From assembly GCA_021818075.1 (NCBI GenBank), contig JAKAFD010000025.1, positions 1 to 10,034 on the forward strand: a stretch of 10,034 nucleotides of DNA. Direction: 5' to 3'. Position numbers and translations under genes: made by a program. Below, in pieces: positions 1 through 6,602 of this stretch. How positions within the stretch are numbered: the stretch's first letter is position 1; the number at the start of each line of letters is the position of its first letter. The notes under the pieces are model-generated. The model searched no databases and was not told the DNA's origin. It saw only the letters and a list, made by a program, of their open reading frames with translations. The DNA is from a bacterium (GTDB taxonomy: Bacteria > Patescibacteriota > Patescibacteriia > Patescibacteriales > Patescibacteriaceae).

Positions 1-1
1 A

Positions 2-2137
2 GAGTCTTCTTTTGGGCACATTCGCGATTTGCCGACGAGCGTCTTGGGCGTGGATGTGGAACATAATTTTGAACCGAAATATGTCGTGCCGGCCAAGGCC
101 AAAAAGACGGTCAGCCAGCTTAAAGAACTGGCCGCTAAAGCCCAGGAAATTATTCTAGCCTCCGACGAAGACCGCGAAGGCGAAGCTATTGCCTGGCACC
201 TGGCCGAAGCCTTGAAAATAAAACCAGCTGAAGCCAAACGCATCGTCTTCCACGAAATTACCAAGCATGCTATTGTGGAGGCTTTAGCTCAGCCCCGCGG
301 CCTGGATATGAACTTGATTGACGCCCAGCAAGCCCGCCGCGTGCTGGACCGGCTGGTAGGTTATGAGCTGTCGCCATTTTTGTGGCATAAGGTGGCTAAA
401 GGTTTGTCGGCCGGCCGCGTTCAATCCGTGGCGGTGCGTTTAATCGTGGAACGCGAACGGGAAATTCAAAGTTTCCAGCCGCAAACTTACTGGACGATTG
501 AAGCCTGGCTGGCAGATAACAAAGCGCAAAAATTCAGCGCGGTGCTGGATAAAATTGACGGCCAAAAATTAGACCGCCTGGACATTAAAGATAAAGCCCA
601 AGCCGATAATATCAGCCAGGAATTAAAAGCCGCCGCTTTTAAGGTGGCCGGGGTAGAGAAAAAAGCCGGCAAGCAAAAAGCGCCCTCCCCCTTCAAAACT
701 TCCACCTTGCAACAGACCGCCAACAACCGCTTGGGTTATAGCGCCAAGCAAACCATGATGCTGGCGCAACGGCTTTACGAGTCGGGCTACATTACTTATA
801 TGCGCACCGACTCGCTTAACTTAAGCGAGAAATTTTTAAACGAAGCTAAAGATTTTTTAACCACCCAATACGGTGCCAAGTACTCTGCCCCTCATCATTT
901 TAAAACCAAGTCCGCCGGCGCCCAGGAAGCGCACGAAGCCATCCGCCCGACTGAAAGCCATCGCCAGCCCGAATCGCTCAAAGGCGAGCTGGACCCGCGC
1001 CAGTTCAAGCTGTATCAATTAATCTGGCAACGCGCTCTGGCCAGCCAAATGCCTGATGCGATTTTTGATAAAAACTCCATTACCGTCAACGCCGGCCGCT
1101 ACGACTTAACGGCCGAGGGACAAACTTTGAAATTTGACGGCTATCTGAAAATTTATCCGGAAAAAAACGACGACAAAATTTTACCCGTGCTGGCAGTCGG
1201 CGAAATTTTAACCCTGGAAGATTTACAAACCGAAGAACACGCCACCAAACCGCCGGCGCGCTACTCCGACGCCACTTTGGTCAAGGAGTTGGAAAAAAAT
1301 GCCATCGGCCGGCCCTCCACCTACGCCCCGACTATTGCCACCATTGAAACCAGAAATTATGTGGAACGCGATGAGGCTAAACGCCTAAAACCGACTGACA
1401 TCGCTTTCGTGGTTAACGACTTGCTGGTGGAACATTTTCCCAAAGTGGTGGATTTGAAATTCACCGCCAAGCTGGAAAAGGATCTGGACGCCATCGCCGA
1501 AGGCAAGGCCGAATGGCAGCCGGTTATTAAAAACTTTTATCAACCGTTCCATGCCAATTTGGAACTAAAAAATAAGGAACTTAAAAAACAAGACATTATG
1601 CCTGACGAAAAATCCAATGAGATTTGCGACAAGTGCGGCTCGCCCATGATTATCAAAACCGGCCGCTACGGCAAATTTCTGGCTTGCACCAATTTTCCCG
1701 AGTGCAAGAACACCAAAAAATTAACGAACGGCGATGTGGATGGCGATGGCAAAAAAGATGATGTGGAAATTAAAGAGTTGAGCGCCAAGTACCCTAACGA
1801 AACTTGCGCCAAGTGCGGCTCGCCCATGGCTATTAAGGTCGGCCGTTTTGGTCCGTTTTTGGCCTGCACCGCTTATCCCAAATGTAAGAACATCAAAAAC
1901 ATCAAAGAAAACGGCAACGGCGCCACCGGGGTTAAATGCCCCAAGTGCGGCCAGGGAGAAATTGTCGCCAAAAAAGGCAAACGCGGCGTATTTTACGCTT
2001 GCAATAATTATCCTGATTGTAAAAATATTTATAACAGCAAACCGACCGGCGACAAATGTCCGGAGTGCGGCGAACTGTTAATCACCGCCAAAGACGGTCT
2101 TAAATGTAGCAACAAAGAATGTTCCTATAAAAAATAA
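2..2137 (+). CDS. topA: DNA topoisomerase I (type IA), 5' partial
   Basis: Type IA topoisomerase, which relaxes negatively supercoiled DNA by single-strand cleavage through a 5'-phosphotyrosine link. The frame is open from base 2 (ESSFGHIRDLP), so the true start and the first Toprim strand, with its conserved Glu, lie off the window. About 30-40 residues are probably missing and 711 are visible. An in-frame TTG at 29 is not the start because family-conserved residues precede it. Seen in order: Toprim acidic motif SDEDREGEAIAWHL (near 161-202); the RVQSVAVRLIVERE region (from about 417); the catalytic loop GYITYMRTDS with the active Tyr codon at 797-799; then four C-terminal C4 zinc ribbons starting near 1627, 1807, 1939 and 2059. 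The linker between ribbons 1 and 2 carries an EF-hand-like acidic loop. The stop is TAA and the next gene follows after 31 bases, probably in the same transcript. Identification is very secure. Confidence 0.97.
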   Translation, partial: ESSFGHIRDLPTSVLGVDVEHNFEPKYVVPAKAKKTVSQLKELAAKAQEIILASDEDREGEAIAWHLAEALKIKPAEAKRIVFHEITKHAIVEALAQPRGLDMNLIDAQQARRVLDRLVGYELSPFLWHKVAKGLSAGRVQSVAVRLIVEREREIQSFQPQTYWTIEAWLADNKAQKFSAVLDKIDGQKLDRLDIKDKAQADNISQELKAAAFKVAGVEKKAGKQKAPSPFKTSTLQQTANNRLGYSAKQTMMLAQRLYESGYITYMRTDSLNLSEKFLNEAKDFLTTQYGAKYSAPHHFKTKSAGAQEAHEAIRPTESHRQPESLKGELDPRQFKLYQLIWQRALASQMPDAIFDKNSITVNAGRYDLTAEGQTLKFDGYLKIYPEKNDDKILPVLAVGEILTLEDLQTEEHATKPPARYSDATLVKELEKNAIGRPSTYAPTIATIETRNYVERDEAKRLKPTDIAFVVNDLLVEHFPKVVDLKFTAKLEKDLDAIAEGKAEWQPVIKNFYQPFHANLELKNKELKKQDIMPDEKSNEICDKCGSPMIIKTGRYGKFLACTNFPECKNTKKLTNGDVDGDGKKDDVEIKELSAKYPNETCAKCGSPMAIKVGRFGPFLACTAYPKCKNIKNIKENGNGATGVKCPKCGQGEIVAKKGKRGVFYACNNYPDCKNIYNSKPTGDKCPECGELLITAKDGLKCSNKECSYKK

Positions 2138-2158
2138 TTGTTCATTATTCACTATCTT

Positions 2159-2162
2159 GGAG
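2159..2162 (+). promoter_or_regulatory. Shine-Dalgarno site that fixes the start of the 195-residue gene
   Basis: GGAG lies 6 bases upstream of the ATG at 2169. It is the clearest ribosome binding site in the window. It argues for ATG 2169 over the in-frame TTG at 2157, which would overlap the site. Confidence 0.6.
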
Positions 2163-2168
2163 TTAGTT

Positions 2169-2756
2169 ATGAGTAAAAAGTCAGCCACCGCCACCGACTA
2201 CCTGTGGTTTTTGCAGCCGGAAAATATTCCGTCCGCCCGACATTTGGGTGAAACTCTGCCTGAAACCGATTATTATCCCGCCAAAACGGACAGCCAGGGC
2301 CGGCCGCACAAAGTTTATCTGTGCGATTTGGAGCTGGTGGGAATATGTCTAGCCCTGCCGGCAGCTACGCCCGAATTGAAATTTTCAGTTTTCCGCTGTC
2401 ATAGTTTGGACGAACCGCTCAAGCCTTATGTCTGGAAAAAAAGTAGCGTCGTGCAGAAAGCCGTCAAGCGAGCGGTTTTGCAGATGGCTAAAAAACTACG
2501 AACACCGCAACCGACCAAGTCTTTTTCCACCCCGCTATTCACTCACTACGCGGAAGGCATACACGGCATTGATATAGAAAAACTGCAAAAATATTGCGGT
2601 CGGCCGCCGGACACTAAAAAAGAGTTAAACGGCACTCATCACACTGTTTTTGAAATCAGTGAAGACGATCTTAAAAAATTGCGTCAACCGCAGTCCAATA
2701 TCAAAGCTAGATTTTTCAAACGCCAAACAAACAAAGTTTATCTAGAGCCGGCTTAG
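2169..2756 (+). CDS. Hypothetical protein, 195 residues, unrecognised
   Basis: I do not recognise this protein. It begins MSKKSATATDYLWFLQPENI at an ATG preceded by GGAG with 6-base spacing, and ends at TAG. It is soluble-looking, with no signal peptide and no membrane helix. The N-terminal half is mixed and rich in aromatic residues, including HKVYLCDLELVGICLAL, which reads like a beta strand and helix. The centre (roughly residues 90-115, VVQKAVKRAVLQMAKKLR) is a strongly basic amphipathic helix that could bind nucleic acid. The C-terminus is Lys/Arg-rich (IKARFFKRQTNKVYLEPA). Codon use matches its neighbours, so there is no sign of recent transfer. It follows topA by 31 bases and ends just before a strong terminator, so it is probably co-transcribed with topA. 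A nucleic-acid role is only a guess from charge and neighbour. Confidence 0.8.
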   Translation: MSKKSATATDYLWFLQPENIPSARHLGETLPETDYYPAKTDSQGRPHKVYLCDLELVGICLALPAATPELKFSVFRCHSLDEPLKPYVWKKSSVVQKAVKRAVLQMAKKLRTPQPTKSFSTPLFTHYAEGIHGIDIEKLQKYCGRPPDTKKELNGTHHTVFEISEDDLKKLRQPQSNIKARFFKRQTNKVYLEPA

Positions 2757-2761
2757 TCGGC

Positions 2762-2791
2762 AAAATCCACTCTTAACCGAGTGGATTTTTT
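2762..2791 (+). terminator. Rho-independent terminator of the topA block
   Basis: An 11-base perfect inverted repeat (AAAATCCACTC at 2762-2772 and GAGTGGATTTT at 2779-2789) encloses the loop TTAACC, and a run of six T covers 2786-2791. It starts 6 bases after the stop of the 195-residue gene. On the minus strand the same hairpin is followed only by a short T stretch, so it is a weaker terminator there. The minus-strand mini-ORF has its stop codon in this loop. Confidence 0.85.
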
Positions 2792-2907
2792 CTTACCGGG
2801 CCCTGGCGTTTGGCTTTGAGCGCCGCCTGCGCCCGCCAAGTGGCGGCGGTGCGATAAGCCGGGTTGCCGCGGCTCTTGCCGGCGCTGATTCTTTTGTTTG
2901 ACTTCAT
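2773..2907 (-). CDS. Possible 44-residue highly basic small protein
   Basis: A minus-strand ORF running from ATG at 2907 to TAA at 2775-2773 encodes MKSNKRISAGKSRGNPAYRT and continues to RKNPLG. It has 12 Lys/Arg and no Asp or Glu in 44 residues, so if made it should bind RNA, DNA or ribosomes. It fills most of the topA-block/murA gap and its codons (GCC, GGC, CGC, AAA) match the neighbours. A plausible minus promoter (TATAAT at 2938-2943, TTGTTT at 2961-2966, 17-base spacer) lies upstream. There is no clear ribosome site; the leader would be about 25 bases of mostly T and A. The stop lies in the loop of the convergent terminator. I recognise no family. It could be a conserved lineage-specific ribosome-associated peptide or a chance ORF. 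Confidence 0.42.
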   Translation of the reverse strand: MKSNKRISAGKSRGNPAYRTAATWRAQAALKAKRQGPVRKNPLG

Positions 2908-2916
2908 AAGAAAAAA

Positions 2917-2945
2917 TTGCTAAAACAAGTTAATCTAATTATAAT
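2917..2945 (+). promoter_or_regulatory. Sigma70-type promoter for murA
   Basis: TTGCTA at 2917-2922 (4 of 6 to consensus) and a perfect TATAAT at 2940-2945 are separated by 17 bases. The expected transcript start is near 2951-2953, giving a leader of about 32 bases to the ATG at 2984. This is one of the two best promoter matches in the window. Confidence 0.65.
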
Positions 2946-2966
2946 AGAAACTATCGGTGGAAACAA
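2938..2966 (-). promoter_or_regulatory. Possible divergent promoter for the basic mini-ORF
   Basis: The murA -10 box lies inside the palindrome ATTATAAT (2938-2945), so the minus strand also reads TATAAT (2938-2943). A weak -35 match, TTGTTT, lies on the minus strand at 2961-2966 with 17-base spacing. The two promoters would share the same -10 bases and exclude each other. Confidence 0.35.
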
Positions 2967-2983
2967 TCCAGCCGATTAATAAT

Positions 2984-4243
2984 ATGCCTAAATTCATTAT
3001 CCAGGGCGGCAGCCGCTTGACCGGCGAGATAGCGGTTAAGGGCGCCAAAAACGCGGCTTTGAAAATCATTCCCGCCGCTTTGTTGTCCGGCCAGCCGCTA
3101 ACCATAAAAAATTTGCCGGCCATTGAAGATATTGACCGAGCGCTGGATATTATCAAAGATTTGGGCGGCCAGGTGGCCCTGCATAACGACGAGTGCCAGA
3201 TCAACTGCTCCACTCTTAACCGCCATGAATTAACGCCGGCTCTGGCCAACAAACTGCGCGCTTCCATTATGTTCGTCGGGCCGCTCTTGGCGCGCCAGGG
3301 CGAAGTTAAATTTCCGCACCCGGGCGGCTGCGTTATCGGCGCCGGCACCCGGCCGATTGATTTATTTTTGGAGGGCTTCACGGCTTTAGGCGCACGGGTC
3401 AGTTTTAAAAACGGCGTCTACCACTTGCAAGCTAAAAAACTTAAAGGCGGCGAATATTTTTTCACCACCGTCAGCGTTACCGGCACGGAGAGTCTAATGA
3501 TGACGGCGGTGTTGGCTGAAGGCCGTACGATTTTAAAAAATTGCGCCCTGGAACCGGAGATTGTGGCCTTGGCCGATTACTTAAATACGCAAGGCGCGCG
3601 AATTAGCGGCGCCGGCACGCCGACCATCATTATTGACGGTGTCAAAACCATTGATGCCGGTACTTGTAAAATCATCCCCGACCGGATTGAAGCCGGTACC
3701 TTCGCTATTTTAGCGGCGGCCACCAATTCCCCCATTACTATCACTAACTGCCAGCCGGCGCACCTGGAATCGCTCTTGGCCATCTTTAAAAAAATCGGCG
3801 TTAAATTTTCCGTCGGTCCCGATTGGCTAAAAATCATCAGCGCCGACAAGCTGCAAGCTTATAGCCTTAAAACTCATGAGTATCCAGGCTTTCCCACCGA
3901 CCTGCAATCGCCTTATGTCGTGCTAATGACCCAAGCGCATGGCGCCAGCCTGATTCATGAAACCATTTACGACCGGCGCTTGCTGTTTACCGACATGCTA
4001 ACCCAGATGGGTGCCAACATTATTATGTGCGACCCGCACCGAGTGGTTATTAACGGCCCGACGCCGCTAGTTGGCCATAAACTTACTTCGCCGGATTTGC
4101 GCGCCGGTATTTCCATGGTTATTGCCGGCCTGATCGCCGCCGGCACGACCGAGATTGATAATATTTATCAAATTGACCGCGGTTATGCCGCGATTGACGA
4201 GCGCCTGCGACAGCTTGGCGCCCGCCTGGAACGTTATGACTAG
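2984..4243 (+). CDS. murA: UDP-N-acetylglucosamine 1-carboxyvinyltransferase (MurA)
   Basis: Cytoplasmic enzyme of the first committed step of peptidoglycan synthesis, transferring enolpyruvate from PEP to UDP-GlcNAc. The 419-residue length is normal for the family. The start is ATG 2984 because it places the conserved GAKNAAL at Lys22-Asn23, exactly the E. coli numbering. An in-frame GTG at 2957 would add nine unusual residues and lie almost at the transcript start. Visible active-site features: Arg92 in LRASI, Cys116 in HPGGCVIG (codon 3329-3331), Arg123 in GTRPID, Asp306 in GFPTDLQ, Arg373 in DLRAG and Arg399 in IDRGY. GAGTRP has two more residues than the E. coli GARP. A Cys rather than Asp at 116 is the fosfomycin-sensitive type by family knowledge. 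No Shine-Dalgarno is evident. The last 8 bases overlap the PEGA gene. Confidence 0.97.
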   Translation: MPKFIIQGGSRLTGEIAVKGAKNAALKIIPAALLSGQPLTIKNLPAIEDIDRALDIIKDLGGQVALHNDECQINCSTLNRHELTPALANKLRASIMFVGPLLARQGEVKFPHPGGCVIGAGTRPIDLFLEGFTALGARVSFKNGVYHLQAKKLKGGEYFFTTVSVTGTESLMMTAVLAEGRTILKNCALEPEIVALADYLNTQGARISGAGTPTIIIDGVKTIDAGTCKIIPDRIEAGTFAILAAATNSPITITNCQPAHLESLLAIFKKIGVKFSVGPDWLKIISADKLQAYSLKTHEYPGFPTDLQSPYVVLMTQAHGASLIHETIYDRRLLFTDMLTQMGANIIMCDPHRVVINGPTPLVGHKLTSPDLRAGISMVIAGLIAAGTTEIDNIYQIDRGYAAIDERLRQLGARLERYD

Positions 4244-5594
4244 TCGCGTTAGAAAATTTTTATTCGTCAGCTTTGTGGTGCTATTTTTTCTGCTAGCCGC
4301 CGTTATTTTGCCTTATGCTTTTGGTTTTGAGTTGAATTTTTCCGGTATGAAACTGCAGCGTACCGGCATGTTTGACATTAAAACCACCCCCAGCGGCGCC
4401 GTTATTTATTTAAACGGTAAAAAACAAACCAGCTGGCTCGGTCAGCTAAGCGGCCGAGACATGGCCGCCACCACGCCGCTTAAATTAAAAAATGTAACAC
4501 CTGGCACTTATCAAGTACGCCTGGAACTGGCCGGTTATTGGCCCTGGACCAAACAACTGGTAGTCAGCCCCGGTGCCACTACCTATCTGGAAGATGTTTA
4601 TTTTTTCAAAAAAATCCAGCCGACCCTGCTGGCGCCGCTAGCGGCCGAGGAGATTAACGCCGTAGCGGTGGCGCCTGACCATAAATATGCGGCCGTCCTG
4701 ACCAAAACGGCTTTACAAATTTTCTCTTTGGATAAAGCCCAGCCGCCGCAAGTCATTACCGTGCCCCAAAATACCGCCAGCGTTTTAAGCTGGTCGCCCA
4801 GCCAGCAAAAAATCGCCGCCGGCCGGCTAATTATTGACCGGCGCGACCAAAGCCTGGTTAATCTTAAAGATTTCGGCATCGGCGCCATCAACCGACTAGC
4901 CTGGGCTAGCGACGACTTAATTTACTTTCAAACAGATAACCAGATTAAAAGTCTTGATTTAAAAAACAGCAAACTAGTTGTGGCTGATTTTCCTAAAAAT
5001 GTAATTGATTTTAAAATTAACAACGGCTATCTTTATTTAATTTATGACGGCAGCCAACCGCGGCTGTCTATTGTTAAATTAAACGATAACCAATTTAAAG
5101 AAAGCACGGCTATTAAACTAAAAGATTACGAACGCTACCGTTTTATTGATCTAGGCGCGGGCAATATTAATTTACAGGAGGTGGCCAGTAAAAAATTATA
5201 TACTTTAAGCAACAAATTTCCCTGGCTTAATGATTATGCCGTCAAAGAAATCGGCGCTTTAACCGTCGGCCAGTGGGTGGGTAGCGATAAACTAATCTTC
5301 GGCAACAATTTTGAGTTGAGTTTATGGACCAGCGACGCCGACCGGGCCAAACTGTTAACCCGCATCAGCCACCCTATTACCGCTTTGGCCTGGCACAAAA
5401 GCAACAACTATGTTATCTTTGCCACCGACACCAGTATTAACACTCTGGAGCTTGACGACCGTTACACCTACAATATTTCCACGCTGCTGGAAAGCAGTAA
5501 AATCGTCTATCCGATTTTTAACCGTGACGGCTCGGGCGTCTTATTCTGGACCAAACTAGATCAAAAAGGCGGTTTTTACTTTTTAGAGATTTAA
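4236..5594 (+). CDS. Membrane-anchored PEGA-domain and beta-propeller-like protein
   Basis: A 452-residue protein starting at ATG 4236, inside the murA stop region (overlap 8 bases), with a weak GGA 5 bases upstream; translation is probably coupled to murA. MTSRVRK followed by a hydrophobic helix at about 8-31 is a signal anchor, placing the rest outside the membrane. A PEGA domain spans roughly 46-113 (TTPSGAVIYLNGK, then TTPLKLKNVTPGTYQVRLEL and AGYWPW), interrupted by an unusual insert of about 16 residues (QTSWLGQLSGRDMAA) before TTPL. Residues from about 140 to the end show repeating strand patterns with blade-like segments (AVAVAPDHKYAAVL, LSWSPSQQKIAAG, LAWASDDLIYF, LAWHKSNNYVIFA), consistent with a WD40/TolB-type propeller of about seven or eight blades. 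PEGA domains are usual in surface proteins. Exact function is unknown; a role with the cell wall or surface layer is inferred from murA linkage. Confidence 0.85.
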   Translation: MTSRVRKFLFVSFVVLFFLLAAVILPYAFGFELNFSGMKLQRTGMFDIKTTPSGAVIYLNGKKQTSWLGQLSGRDMAATTPLKLKNVTPGTYQVRLELAGYWPWTKQLVVSPGATTYLEDVYFFKKIQPTLLAPLAAEEINAVAVAPDHKYAAVLTKTALQIFSLDKAQPPQVITVPQNTASVLSWSPSQQKIAAGRLIIDRRDQSLVNLKDFGIGAINRLAWASDDLIYFQTDNQIKSLDLKNSKLVVADFPKNVIDFKINNGYLYLIYDGSQPRLSIVKLNDNQFKESTAIKLKDYERYRFIDLGAGNINLQEVASKKLYTLSNKFPWLNDYAVKEIGALTVGQWVGSDKLIFGNNFELSLWTSDADRAKLLTRISHPITALAWHKSNNYVIFATDTSINTLELDDRYTYNISTLLESSKIVYPIFNRDGSGVLFWTKLDQKGGFYFLEI

Positions 5595-5607
5595 ATTGTT
5601 AATAATA

Positions 5608-5636
5608 AAAACCCCCGAAGCCAGTTCGGGGGTTTT
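5608..5636. terminator. Bidirectional Rho-independent terminator
   Basis: A 12-base perfect stem (AAAACCCCCGAA at 5608-5619, TTCGGGGGTTTT at 5625-5636) encloses the 5-base loop GCCAG. It sits between the convergent PEGA gene (stop 5594) and galU (stop at 5647). The T-rich flanks on both strands (TTTTGTGTTAATTTTT on plus, TTTTTATTATTAAC on minus) mean it can end both transcripts. Confidence 0.92.
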
Positions 5637-5646
5637 GTGTTAATTT

Positions 5647-6540
5647 TTACAATTTAAGTTTTTTTAAAAACTCCCTTAACTCACCGCCAACTTCTTGATT
5701 TTTCAAACCTAATTGAATGCTGGCTTTCAACAAACCAAATTTAGAACCGGTATCCAGCCATTCGCCCCGCAACTTTAAACCATAAATACTTTCCCCTTGC
5801 GTCAGCAGCGTGGCCAGAGCTTCTGACAAATGGATTTCGCCCGTCCGTCCGGCTTTCATCTGGTCCAAAATTTTAAACACCGCCGGCGTAATTACATAAG
5901 CGCCCACGGCCACCAAAGTGGAGGGCGCTTCGTCCGCTGCCGGCTTTTCCACAAACTTATTTATTTTATAAACGTTGTCGGCTACCGGCTCGCCGTCAAT
6001 GACGCCAAATTTATAAGTTTCACTTTTGGCTACTTCAGCCAAACCGATAATCGGCGAATGATATTGCTGGTAAGCGGCAATCACTTGAGCGGCCGGCGAT
6101 ACATCAGCGTCATACAGCGTGTCGCCAAACATCACCAATACCGGTTCGTCGCCGATTAAATGCGTCGCACAATTAATGGCATGACCGTCGCCCAAGGGCA
6201 TAGGCTGGCGCACATAAGAGAAGCGCGCCAACTCGGAAATTTTTCTGACGGTTTTAACTAAATCCAGTTTGTTTTTTTCCACCAAAGTTTTATCCAGTTC
6301 AAATGAATAATCAAAATGATCCTCAATCGCCCGCTTGCCGCGGCCGGTGACGAAAATAATATCCTTAATGCCGGCGGCGACCGCATCTTCGGCTAAATAT
6401 TGAATGGCCGGCTTATCCACCACCGCCAGCATTTCCTTGGGCTGGGCTTTCGTGGCCGGCAAAAAACGGGTGCCGAAACCGGCCACCGGAAAAATCGCTT
6501 TGGTAATTTTGTCGCGCTTAAAAGGATTGGTAAAATTCAT
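5647..6540 (-). CDS. galU: UTP-glucose-1-phosphate uridylyltransferase (GalU)
   Basis: Makes UDP-glucose from glucose-1-phosphate and UTP, a donor for surface polysaccharides and the precursor of UDP-galactose and UDP-glucuronate; cytoplasmic. From ATG 6540 the protein is 297 residues, normal for GalU. The nucleotidyltransferase signature AGFGTRFLPATK is at about 20-31, followed by PKEML at 34-38 and VDKPAIQYL. FGDTLYDAD supplies the metal-site Asp, FVEKP the conserved Lys, GRTGEIHLSEAL matches the usual GEIQLTDAL, and GEWLDTGSK lies near the end. An upstream ATG at 6609 would add 23 residues foreign to the family and overlap the previous gene, so I reject it. No clear Shine-Dalgarno is seen. 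It is the last gene of the glycosyltransferase operon, and an inverted repeat fills the 53-base gap before it. Confidence 0.95.
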   Translation of the reverse strand: MNFTNPFKRDKITKAIFPVAGFGTRFLPATKAQPKEMLAVVDKPAIQYLAEDAVAAGIKDIIFVTGRGKRAIEDHFDYSFELDKTLVEKNKLDLVKTVRKISELARFSYVRQPMPLGDGHAINCATHLIGDEPVLVMFGDTLYDADVSPAAQVIAAYQQYHSPIIGLAEVAKSETYKFGVIDGEPVADNVYKINKFVEKPAADEAPSTLVAVGAYVITPAVFKILDQMKAGRTGEIHLSEALATLLTQGESIYGLKLRGEWLDTGSKFGLLKASIQLGLKNQEVGGELREFLKKLKL

Positions 6541-6549
6541 ATTATTTAA

Positions 6550-6602
6550 ATGAGATAGTTGCAAAACTGCTTGCAGCAAAAACGATTTTGCAATTATCTC
6601 AT
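6550..6602. repeat. Imperfect 17-base inverted repeat at the glycosyltransferase/galU junction
   Basis: The arm at 6550-6566 (ATGAGATAGTTGCAAAA) and the arm at 6586-6602 (TTTTGCAATTATCTCAT) are complementary at 16 of 17 positions. The remaining pair is G-T on the plus strand and A-C in the minus-strand transcript. The 19-base loop contains CTGCTTGCAG, itself a small dyad. The repeat includes the stop codon of the upstream glycosyltransferase and ends 9 bases before the galU ATG. No U-run follows on the minus strand, so it is not a standard terminator. Confidence 0.75.

Noticed and set aside
2957..2983. Upstream GTG start for murA adding nine residues
   Set aside because: ATG 2984 puts Lys22-Asn23 in the exact family register, and GTG 2957 would lie only a few bases from the predicted transcript start with no ribosome site.
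2935..3381. Minus-strand open frame of 148 codons across the murA start
   Set aside because: It is antisense to the conserved murA N-terminus, has no family character and shows the composition expected of a shadow frame.
4155..4235. Upstream in-frame start for the PEGA protein
   Set aside because: The added residues lie entirely within murA coding sequence in another frame; ATG 4236 gives a clean signal anchor and a typical stop-start overlap.
5830..6159. Plus-strand open frame of 109 codons inside galU
   Set aside because: It is antisense to well-conserved galU coding sequence and its composition is typical of a shadow frame.
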